DNA of 64,000 nucleotides from Microbaculum marinisediminis (GTDB lineage Bacteria; Pseudomonadota; Alphaproteobacteria; Rhizobiales; Tepidamorphaceae). The stretch spans positions 320,501 to 384,500 of the forward strand of contig NZ_JALIDZ010000003.1 of NCBI RefSeq assembly GCF_025397915.1. Direction: 5' to 3'. The notes beneath the pieces were generated by a model. It was given only the letters and a program-made list of their open reading frames with translations, made no database searches and was not told the origin of the DNA. Both the position numbers and the translations under genes were made by a program. Numbering within the stretch: the first letter of the stretch is position 1; each line of letters opens with the position of its first letter. Below are positions 57,905 to 64,000 of this stretch, piece by piece.

Positions 57905-58164
57905 GATTCGTTTACGCCTCTCGTCAATAATTTCCGACAACCTCTTAAGGGCTCGTAAACCAACAAGGCGGACCCCGCAGAAGGCTTGGCGGGTGAGTCG
58001 TAAGAATCGGTTAGTGAGTTCTCTTAATCTAAAATGTTAAGAGTGGGTGCGGCGATTTTCATCGGATTTTCAATGCACTGGATCAAATCAGGACCCCGAA
58101 TCGTTAAAAGTTCGGTTGACGGAAAAGACGTTTTGTTAACCATTGGGGCCTAACGTAGCGATTC
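57905..58164. promoter_or_regulatory. fliI-ctrA intergenic region with five GANTC sites and CtrA-like motifs
   Basis: This 358-bp gap between divergent fliI and ctrA has GANTC (the CcrM methylation target) at 57905, 57995, 58004, 58098 and 58160, where about one is expected by chance. It also has TTAAGGGCTCGTAAA (57945-57959), one base from the CtrA consensus, and a perfect inverted repeat CTCTTAA/TTAAGAG (58021-58043). This fits methylation- and autoregulation-controlled ctrA promoters as in Caulobacter. The promoters themselves are not placed. Confidence 0.55.
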
Positions 58165-58248
58165 GTGGGATCCAGAATGGCTCCCCAACTAACGGCCGCG
58201 CATTGCGAGCGGGCACCAGCCTAGAAAGGCATGCGGAAAGGAATTGGC

Positions 58249-58947
58249 ATGCGAGTTCTGCTGATCGAGGACGATAGCGCGACGGCGCAAAGCATCGAGC
58301 TGATGCTGAAGTCGGAGAGCTTCAACGTCTACACGACCGATCTCGGCGAGGAAGGGATCGATCTCGGCAAGCTTTACGACTACGACATTATTCTGCTTGA
58401 CCTGAACCTGCCCGACATGAGCGGTTACGAGGTGCTCAAGACGCTTCGGCTGTCGAAGGTCAAGACCCCGATCCTGATCCTGTCGGGCCTCGCCGGCATC
58501 GAGGACAAGGTACGCGGTCTCGGCTTCGGCGCGGACGACTATCTCACCAAACCGTTCCACAAGGACGAGCTGGTGGCGCGCATTCATGCGATCGTCCGCC
58601 GCTCCAAGGGCCATGCGGAATCGGTCATCGAGACCGGCGACCTGAAGGTCAACCTCGACACCAAGACGGTGGAGGTCAACGGCCAGCGGGTGCACCTGAC
58701 CGGCAAGGAATACCAGATGCTCGAGCTGCTCTCGCTGCGCAAGGGCACGACGCTGACCAAGGAGATGTTCCTCAATCATCTCTACGGCGGCATGGACGAG
58801 CCGGAACTGAAGATCATCGACGTGTTCATCTGCAAGCTTCGCAAGAAGCTGTCGGCGGCCACGGGCGGCAAGAACTACATCGAAACCGTGTGGGGCCGCG
58901 GTTACGTTCTTCGCGATCCGGATACGGACGCCGCCATTTCCGCCTGA
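58249..58947 (+). CDS. ctrA: cell cycle response regulator CtrA
   Basis: The 232-residue OmpR-type regulator has a receiver domain with phospho-acceptor D51 in [20 protein letters not shown], then the switch-region KPF ([10 protein letters not shown]), and a winged-helix DNA-binding domain (about 125-225) with [20 protein letters not shown] and [11 protein letters not shown]. It is almost identical in pattern to known CtrA proteins. The ATG at 58249 gives MRVLLIEDD; an ATG six codons up is less likely. CtrA controls division, flagellar and chemotaxis genes and is proteolysed with RcdA help. It ends near ISA, a small hydrophobic tail typical of ClpXP substrates. Confidence 0.97.
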   Translation: MRVLLIEDDSATAQSIELMLKSESFNVYTTDLGEEGIDLGKLYDYDIILLDLNLPDMSGYEVLKTLRLSKVKTPILILSGLAGIEDKVRGLGFGADDYLTKPFHKDELVARIHAIVRRSKGHAESVIETGDLKVNLDTKTVEVNGQRVHLTGKEYQMLELLSLRKGTTLTKEMFLNHLYGGMDEPELKIIDVFICKLRKKLSAATGGKNYIETVWGRGYVLRDPDTDAAISA

Positions 58948-58973
58948 TCGGATTTCTCTAGGCAACAGAAAAG

Positions 58974-59003
58974 AGCCTCGTCGGTCCGACGGGGCTTTTT
59001 TTT
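58974..59003 (+). terminator. intrinsic terminator after ctrA
   Basis: A 9-bp stem (58974-58982 with 58988-58996, one T-G pair), GGTCC loop and eight T residues 27 bp past the ctrA stop make a strong intrinsic terminator. Confidence 0.92.
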
Positions 59004-59080
59004 GACCGCGCGCCGCCCACTTTCGGGATCCGTGCCCGTGTGTCAGGCTGTCCCCGAAAAACCAACAGGGGGGACCCGCG

Positions 59081-60232
59081 ATGACCGATCTCGATGCATT
59101 GCTGGAAAAGGCGGTGGCCGACCGCGAAGCGCCGTTCCTGGTCGCGATGACCGGGAATTCGGACGGGATGACCTGGTCCGGCGCGGCGGGGCAGCGTTCG
59201 CCGGGCGCCGACGCGACGACCGATACGGTCTTCCGCATCTTCTCGATGACCAAGGCGATCGGCTCGACGGCGGCGATGATCCTGATCGATCGCGGCAAGC
59301 TGAGCATGGATACCGAGGTCGAGGCGGTTCTGCCGGACTTCTCGAGAATCCAGGTGCTCGAGGGCATCGAGGGCGGCAAGCCGATCCTGCGCGCACCCAG
59401 GACGAAAGCCACGGTCCGGCACCTGGCCACCCACACATCCGGCTTCGTCTACGAGTTCTGGAACTCGATGATCCCCTCCTACATGGAGATCGCCGGGCAC
59501 CCGACAATCATCTCGGGGCTCAATGCCTCGCTCCACTATCCGCTGGCGTTCGATCCGGGAGAGCGCTGGGACTACGGCATCGGCATCGACTGGCTCGGCA
59601 AGGTCGTCGAAGCGGTCGACGGGCGGTCTATCGACCGGTTCTGCCACGACGAGATATTCGGGCCGCTGTCGATGCCCGACACCGGCTTCGAGGTCTCGGC
59701 AGCGATGAAGGATCGACTGGCGAGCGTGCGCGCACGCGGCGAGGACGGCAGCTTCGTCGACTTCGAGCTGTCGCCGCCGGCCAACCCCGAGTTCTACGGC
59801 ATGGGGCATGCGCTCTATTCGACGGCGCCGGACTACCTGCGCTTCCTGCGCATGTTCCTGAACCGGGGCGAACTCGACGGCCAGCGGATCCTCAGCGAGG
59901 GCGCGCTCGACCACATGCTCGCCAACCAGATCGGGGATCTGCGGGTCGGGCTGATGAAGACGGTCGCCCCGCCCGTCACCGCCGATACCGAGTTCTTCCC
60001 CGGGCGCGAGAAGACCCATTCCTTCGGCTTCATGCGGATGGAGGAGGACGTGCCCGGCATGCGCAGGGCGGGTTCCCAGTCCTGGGCGGGGGTGCTCAAC
60101 AGCCACTTCTGGTTCGATCCGAAGACGGATGTGGCCGGGCTCATCATGACGCAGATGCTGCCCTTCGCCGACCCGGCGTTCATACGTCTCTACGAGCGGT
60201 TCGAAGCGGGCGTCTACGACAACGCGGCTTAA
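59081..60232 (+). CDS. beta-lactamase-family serine hydrolase (class C-like esterase)
   Basis: The 383-residue protein has the serine-hydrolase motif S-M-T-K at residues 55-58 (FRIFSMTKAIGS), a likely second motif in WDYGIGIDWLG (about 165-175) and THTSGFVYEF in between. It has no signal peptide and no recognisable third KTG box, so it is more like the EstB/esterase branch than a true beta-lactamase. Substrate unknown. It is separated from ctrA by a strong terminator. Its 3' end is convergent with cheR. Confidence 0.85.
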   Translation: MTDLDALLEKAVADREAPFLVAMTGNSDGMTWSGAAGQRSPGADATTDTVFRIFSMTKAIGSTAAMILIDRGKLSMDTEVEAVLPDFSRIQVLEGIEGGKPILRAPRTKATVRHLATHTSGFVYEFWNSMIPSYMEIAGHPTIISGLNASLHYPLAFDPGERWDYGIGIDWLGKVVEAVDGRSIDRFCHDEIFGPLSMPDTGFEVSAAMKDRLASVRARGEDGSFVDFELSPPANPEFYGMGHALYSTAPDYLRFLRMFLNRGELDGQRILSEGALDHMLANQIGDLRVGLMKTVAPPVTADTEFFPGREKTHSFGFMRMEEDVPGMRRAGSQSWAGVLNSHFWFDPKTDVAGLIMTQMLPFADPAFIRLYERFEAGVYDNAA

Positions 60233-60301
60233 GAGCTGAGCCCGCCGTGCAGCCGTAGGCGGGGCCGCCGGGGGAGGCGGCCCTCTGAGAGGCCCGGGTG
60301 T

Positions 60302-61165
60302 TCAGGCGACCTGGCCGACGGCGCGCAGCCCGGGCATCGCGGGCACCACAGCGGATTTCGGCAGCGGGCGATACAGGCCGCGACAGTTCGGCTGTGCTTC
60401 GAAGCGGTCGCTGAGCCCGACGACCGTCTCGGCGGCGCCAAGGATCAGGTAGCCGTCGGGTTCGAGGGCGTCGGCGATGCGCGACAGCACTTCGGTCTTC
60501 GTCGGCCGGTCGAAATAGATCAGGACGTTGCGGCAGAAGACGACGTCGAAACGCCCCAGCGCCGTGAAGTTCGCGAGCAAGTTCTGCTTCTGCCAGCGGA
60601 CCATGCGGCGGATCGACGGATCCAGTTCCCACATGTCGCCCTGCTGGGTGAAATACTTCACCAGGAGCTGGATCGGCAGGCCGCGCTGCACCTCGAACTG
60701 GCTGTAGATGCCGGCCTTACCGCGATCCATCACCGTCTCGGCGATGTCGGTTGCCAGGATGTCGAGATGCCAAGCGTTGAGCCGGGAGTCCTCGCGACTG
60801 GAGATCGCCAGCGAATAGGGCTCCTGGCCTGTCGAGGCGGCCGCGCACCACACCTTTATCCCGCGCTTCGTCGCCCGCTTCTGGAGCATGTGCGGGACGA
60901 TGACGTCCTTGAAGTGATCGAAGGGCGTCCGATCGCGGAAGAAGGACGACTCGTTGGTCGTCATCGCCTCCACGACGCTCGTGCGGAGCTTCATATCGCC
61001 GCCGAGCTTGAGGGCCCCGATCAGTGCCGAAAGATCGGCGATCCCGGCCCGCCGGGCAACCGGGCCGAGGCGCGCCTCGACGAGGTAGCGCTTGTCGTCG
61101 GAGAGATCGAGGCCGGACTGACCGCGAAGGAAATCGCGAAGATAATCATATTCTTGGGGCGTCAT
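60302..61165 (-). CDS. cheR: chemotaxis protein methyltransferase CheR
   Basis: The 287-residue enzyme methylates glutamates of chemoreceptors with S-adenosylmethionine. The N-terminal helical domain (residues 1-75) is followed by VEAMTTNESSFFRDRTPFDH, the SAM site KVWCAAASTGQEPYSLAI (about 105-122), ILATDIAETVMDRGKAGIYS and FCRNVLIYFDRPTK. It is the last gene of the che operon, overlapping cheB by 4 bp. No C-terminal receptor-tail-binding pentapeptide domain is evident. Confidence 0.95.
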   Translation of the reverse strand: MTPQEYDYLRDFLRGQSGLDLSDDKRYLVEARLGPVARRAGIADLSALIGALKLGGDMKLRTSVVEAMTTNESSFFRDRTPFDHFKDVIVPHMLQKRATKRGIKVWCAAASTGQEPYSLAISSREDSRLNAWHLDILATDIAETVMDRGKAGIYSQFEVQRGLPIQLLVKYFTQQGDMWELDPSIRRMVRWQKQNLLANFTALGRFDVVFCRNVLIYFDRPTKTEVLSRIADALEPDGYLILGAAETVVGLSDRFEAQPNCRGLYRPLPKSAVVPAMPGLRAVGQVA

Positions 61166-62328
61166 GCCTTGATCCCCTTCAGGTACCTGGAAAGTTGGCC
61201 GGGAATGCGGTCGAGCGGGAGGATCGCGGAACAGACGCCGGCACGGGCCGTTGCCCCGGGCATCCCCCAGACCACGCTGGACGCTTCGTCCTGCGCGATC
61301 ACGGTTCCGCCGGCCTGCGCGACAGCGCGGGCGCCTTCGGCACCGTCATGTCCCATTCCGGTCAGAACGACGGCGAGTGTCGCCGCGCCGTACACCTTTA
61401 CCGCCGACTCGAAGAGAGGATCGACGGCCGGCCTGCAATAGTTGACCGGGGGATCGTCGGTGAGACGGATCGTCGGTATGGCTCCCGGCTCGACAACCAT
61501 GTGACGGCCGCCGGGCGCCACATAGATGCGGCCGGCGGCAATCGGTTCGCCGTCCTGGCCCTCGGCGGCGGGTCGTCCGCTCGCGCGGGCAAGATGCTCG
61601 GCGAGGATCCCCGTGAATGTCGGCGGCATGTGCTGGGTGATCAGGATCGGCACATCGGCGCCATCGCCGCCGAGCGTCTGCAGGACGGCGGTCAGCGCCG
61701 GCGGTCCGCCCGTCGAACTGCCGATGACGATGACGCGCGGGCGCACCGCCGACGGGCGCCGCAGGATGATCGGGGCGGGCTCCGGTGTCGCCAGGGTTCT
61801 CGGCCGGGGCGTCGTCGCGGCGGGTGCGGACTCCCGGCTCGCGGGCGGAACCGTCCTGCGCTCTCTCGGCCTGCGGGGGGCGAGAGCCCGTATCTTCTCG
61901 AGGAGATCGCGCCGAAAATCGTCGGCGGTCACCATGCCGTGCTGCGCCTCGGGCTTGGGGATGTAGTCCCGGGCTCCGAGCGACAGCGCCTTGAGGCTGA
62001 TCTCGGCGTTCCGGCGCGTCAGCGTCGAGGCCATGATGACGGCCGTGTCGGGCTTCCTCGACAGGATTTGCGGAAGGGCGGTCAGGCCGTCCATCTCCGG
62101 CATCTCGATGTCGAGGACGATGATGTCCGGATAGGTCGCGTCGAGCGCGTCGAGCGCCGTCCGGCCGTTCCGTTGAGTGGACACGACTTCGATATCCGGC
62201 ACTTCGCCGAGCCACCGCGCCACGAGGCCGCGCACGACGGCCGAATCGTCGACGACCATGACGCGGATCGGTGCGTTTGCGGAAGGCGGCGGTGCGGACC
62301 CTATGCGGGCGGAACTCTGTATGGACAC
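61162..62328 (-). CDS. cheB: chemotaxis-specific methylesterase CheB
   Basis: The 388-residue protein removes methyl groups from chemoreceptors. The N-terminal receiver domain has D73 in IIVLDIEMPEMDGLTALPQI. A basic/proline-rich linker (about 145-195) leads to the esterase domain with catalytic serine in VIVIGSSTGGPPAL, histidine in LITQHMPPTFTG and the aspartate region AVVLTGMGHDGAEGA. It overlaps cheR by 4 bp and is phosphorylated by CheA. Confidence 0.95.
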   Translation of the reverse strand: MSIQSSARIGSAPPPSANAPIRVMVVDDSAVVRGLVARWLGEVPDIEVVSTQRNGRTALDALDATYPDIIVLDIEMPEMDGLTALPQILSRKPDTAVIMASTLTRRNAEISLKALSLGARDYIPKPEAQHGMVTADDFRRDLLEKIRALAPRRPRERRTVPPASRESAPAATTPRPRTLATPEPAPIILRRPSAVRPRVIVIGSSTGGPPALTAVLQTLGGDGADVPILITQHMPPTFTGILAEHLARASGRPAAEGQDGEPIAAGRIYVAPGGRHMVVEPGAIPTIRLTDDPPVNYCRPAVDPLFESAVKVYGAATLAVVLTGMGHDGAEGARAVAQAGGTVIAQDEASSVVWGMPGATARAGVCSAILPLDRIPGQLSRYLKGIKA

Positions 62329-62383
62329 GTTCGTACTCGGATACGCAAACCTGGAATGAGCCGCTTCCGCAGGCGGAGGGTCT

Positions 62384-62749
62384 TCAGAGGATTCCGGCTT
62401 CGGCGAACTTCGCCTCGACGATATCCCGGTCGAACGGCTTCATGATGTACTCGTTGGCGCCGGCCTTCAGCGCGCGGGCGATCTGCGCGATGTCGTTCTC
62501 GGTGGTGCAAAACACGACCTTCGGCTCACCGCCATCCTCCATCTGCCGCAACTGCTTGAGGAACTCGAAGCCGTCCATGACGGGCATGTTCCAGTCGAGC
62601 AGGATGGCGTAGGGCATCGCGTACCGACAGGCTTGCAGCGCCTGCGCACCGTCCTCCGCTTCCGTGACCGAGAAACCGAGTTCCTCCAGGATCCGGCGAG
62701 CGACCTTTCGGATGACGCTGGAGTCATCCACGACGAGACAGTTCTTCAT
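62384..62749 (-). CDS. cheY: chemotaxis response regulator CheY
   Basis: The 121-residue single-domain receiver has the acidic pocket VVDDSS, phospho-acceptor D52 in AILLDWNMPVMDGFEFLKQL and the switch-region threonines/lysine in CTTENDI and IMKPFDRDI. It carries the signal from CheA to the flagellar motor. The ATG at 62749 is chosen; an in-frame TTG two codons earlier with GGAG upstream is also possible. It lies between cheW and cheB. Confidence 0.93.
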   Translation of the reverse strand: MKNCLVVDDSSVIRKVARRILEELGFSVTEAEDGAQALQACRYAMPYAILLDWNMPVMDGFEFLKQLRQMEDGGEPKVVFCTTENDIAQIARALKAGANEYIMKPFDRDIVEAKFAEAGIL

Positions 62750-62816
62750 CTCCAAATGCTCCGGATTTGGATAACCTGGTTCAGCTTATCCGTGCATCCC
62801 TACAAATTGGTTACGC

Positions 62817-63296
62817 TCAGGCAGCGATCGCTTCGTGATCCATGTCGAGGATCCGAGCGACGTCGAGGATCACGAGAAGGGTGTTCTCGAGCCGCTGGAC
62901 GCCGGACGACACCCGTGCCCAACGCGGATCAAGGTTCACCGGGTTCGGCTCGATATTGGCGATCGGCAGCCTGAGGACATCGCCGACCTCGTCGATCACC
63001 AGGCCGTAGGATTCACCGCCATGCTCGATCCCGACAGCCATGGGCGCCTCGTTCACCTCGCGCTCCTCCAGGTCGAGGCGGCGGCGCATGTCGATGGCGG
63101 TGACGATGCGGCCGCGCATGTTCAGGACGCCGGCAATCTCCTTGCGCGACATCGGCACCGGCGTCATGCCGGTGAGGCGAAACACGTCGTGGACGCCCTC
63201 GATCGGCAGTCCGAACAACTGCGATCCGATCGTAACGGTGATGTAGTCGCAGGACGCACCCTGGTCGTGGTTCTCTTCGCGAACCGTCTCGCTCAT
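62817..63296 (-). CDS. cheW: chemotaxis coupling protein CheW
   Basis: The 159-residue adaptor couples chemoreceptors to CheA. It has the CheW fold: YITVTIGSQLFGLPIEGVHD (about residues 18-37), SRKEIAGVLNMRGRIVTAID (about 50-69) and YGLVIDEVGDVLRLP. It overlaps the partial cheA gene by 4 bp, and cheY starts 68 bp after it. Confidence 0.95.
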   Translation of the reverse strand: MSETVREENHDQGASCDYITVTIGSQLFGLPIEGVHDVFRLTGMTPVPMSRKEIAGVLNMRGRIVTAIDMRRRLDLEEREVNEAPMAVGIEHGGESYGLVIDEVGDVLRLPIANIEPNPVNLDPRWARVSSGVQRLENTLLVILDVARILDMDHEAIAA

Positions 63297-64000
63297 GCTG
63301 CCTCTCCCATCGGACGTGCCATTTCCTTCAGGCTTTCCAGAAGGCCGGTCCGGTCAAACTTCGCCACATAGTCATGGAAACCGGCCTTGCGGCCGCGCTC
63401 GATTGCTTCGGGGCTGGCGAGCGACGACAGCGCCACGATCGGCAAGTCCTTGAACTTGCCGGTGGCGGAAAGCCGCTCGGCCAGCTCGTAGCCGCTCATC
63501 TCCGGCATCTCGATGTCGCTGACCACGACGTCGACAGGCTCGCCGGCTTCGAGGCGCTGCAACGCCTCCATCGCGCTCTCGCAGACGATGGTCCGGTAGC
63601 CGGCCGACTTCAGGACCGGGGCGATCATGTTGCGGAAGAACGGACTGTCGTCGATGAGCATGATCCGGGTGTCTTCGGGAACCGCTCCGGTCTCCTTGCG
63701 ATGGAACCAGTCCTCGAACGCCATAGGCAGGTAGTGGGCGACGTCGATGACCTCGGTGGCGGATCCGCGGATCACGGCGGAGCCGAGAATTCCCGGGGTC
63801 TCCGAGGGAATCTGGATATCGAGGCGGTCGTCGACGATATCGACGACTTCGTCGATCACCAGGCCCATGGAGCGGCCGTTGTCGGTGAAGACGATCATCG
63901 GCTGCGAGCCTTCGGTGCGGCGCTCGACGGTGTCATTGACGTGGACGAGCGGCATCAGGCGGCCGCGATACTGAACGAGGCTGCGGCCGTTGGCGTGCTC
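63293..64000 (-). CDS. cheA: CheA C-terminal part fused to a receiver domain (partial at window end)
   Basis: The frame runs off the window at 64000, leaving the last 235 or so residues. They comprise the end of a CheW-like domain (VQYRGRLMPLV, VFTDNGRSMGLVIDEVVDIV) and a receiver domain with RIMLIDDSPFFRNMIAPVLK, phospho-acceptor aspartate in VVVSDIEMPEMSGYELAERL and FHDYVAKFDR. The layout is that of alphaproteobacterial hybrid CheA kinases with a C-terminal receiver. A CheV-like CheW-receiver protein is the alternative; the histidine-kinase part would lie beyond the window. It is the first visible gene of the che operon. Confidence 0.8.
   Translation of the reverse strand, partial: EHANGRSLVQYRGRLMPLVHVNDTVERRTEGSQPMIVFTDNGRSMGLVIDEVVDIVDDRLDIQIPSETPGILGSAVIRGSATEVIDVAHYLPMAFEDWFHRKETGAVPEDTRIMLIDDSPFFRNMIAPVLKSAGYRTIVCESAMEALQRLEAGEPVDVVVSDIEMPEMSGYELAERLSATGKFKDLPIVALSSLASPEAIERGRKAGFHDYVAKFDRTGLLESLKEMARPMGEAA

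Noticed and set aside
59081-60232. Beta-lactamase resistance gene
   Set aside because: There is no signal peptide and no clear KTG box; it fits cytoplasmic esterases of the family better.

Overview
The window is a high-GC chromosomal segment of an alphaproteobacterium, most likely of the order Hyphomicrobiales (Rhizobiales). Support comes from gene content and order: ctrA divergent from fliI-fliJ, a DUF1013 TrcR-type regulator, rcdA, ruvCAB next to ybgC-tolQRAB-pal-cpoB-tilS-ftsH, the serC-serA pair with a serC-type leader, and ornithine decarboxylase plus homospermidine synthase behind a speF-type leader. The genus cannot be settled from sequence alone. I see no rRNA, tRNA, insertion sequence, prophage or CRISPR array. 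The region is mostly core genome with short regulatory DNA between genes.

Layout. 1-3.5 kb: trcR-like regulator, quinone oxidoreductase, DUF1192 protein, a candidate small RNA, rcdA and rpmE. 3.8-10.9 kb: MsbA-type ABC exporter, an orphan TolQ/MotA-like and OmpA-like pair, efp-suhB, a Sel1-repeat protein and a degenerate ThiE-like protein. 11-16.5 kb: tkt-gap-pgk-fba operon on the minus strand. 16.9-20.2 kb: DUF4164 protein, zapA, 6S RNA, 5-formyl-THF cyclo-ligase, YmdB-type phosphoesterase and YebC. 20.3-23.9 kb: TSUP permease, ruvCAB and ybgC. 24.2-32.9 kb: tolQRAB-pal-cpoB, tilS and ftsH. 32.9-37.1 kb: amidase, glmM and a class-V aminotransferase. 37.4-39.2 kb: two paralogous outer-membrane beta-barrels. 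39.4-42.3 kb: serC-serA. 42.5-44.8 kb: SCO1, PCu(A)C, DUF2946 and GST. 45-47 kb: a TPP-riboswitch-controlled ABC transporter lacking its ATPase. 47-51 kb: a single-pass membrane protein, purA and an EamA permease. 51.4-54.6 kb: polyamine synthesis. 54.6-56.1 kb: peroxiredoxin-like and sulfotransferase-like proteins. 56.1-58.9 kb: fliJ, fliI and ctrA. 59-60.2 kb: serine hydrolase. 60.3-64 kb: cheA(partial)-cheW-cheY-cheB-cheR.

Common threads. Cell-cycle control recurs: TrcR, RcdA, ZapA and CtrA are all here, with TTAA-N7-TTAA-like (CtrA-type) boxes before both outer-membrane proteins and near-matches before the candidate sRNA, tolQ and ctrA. Envelope maintenance (Tol-Pal, FtsH, GlmM, MsbA-like exporter, OmpA-like pair) is a second theme. 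RNA-level control is a third: 6S RNA, TPP riboswitch, serC-type and speF-type leaders, and the candidate sRNA.

The most interesting unexplained items are: (i) a 17-codon proline-rich reading frame between the TPP riboswitch and the permease, with its ribosome binding site inside a hairpin and its stop 4 nt before the permease start; (ii) a candidate sRNA with an anti-Shine-Dalgarno loop and a CtrA-like box, just upstream of rcdA; (iii) an identical three-part TTAA promoter arrangement on the two outer-membrane paralogs; and (iv) a dispersed family of GTCAT-type palindromes, one pair of which sits inside the serC-serA operon.
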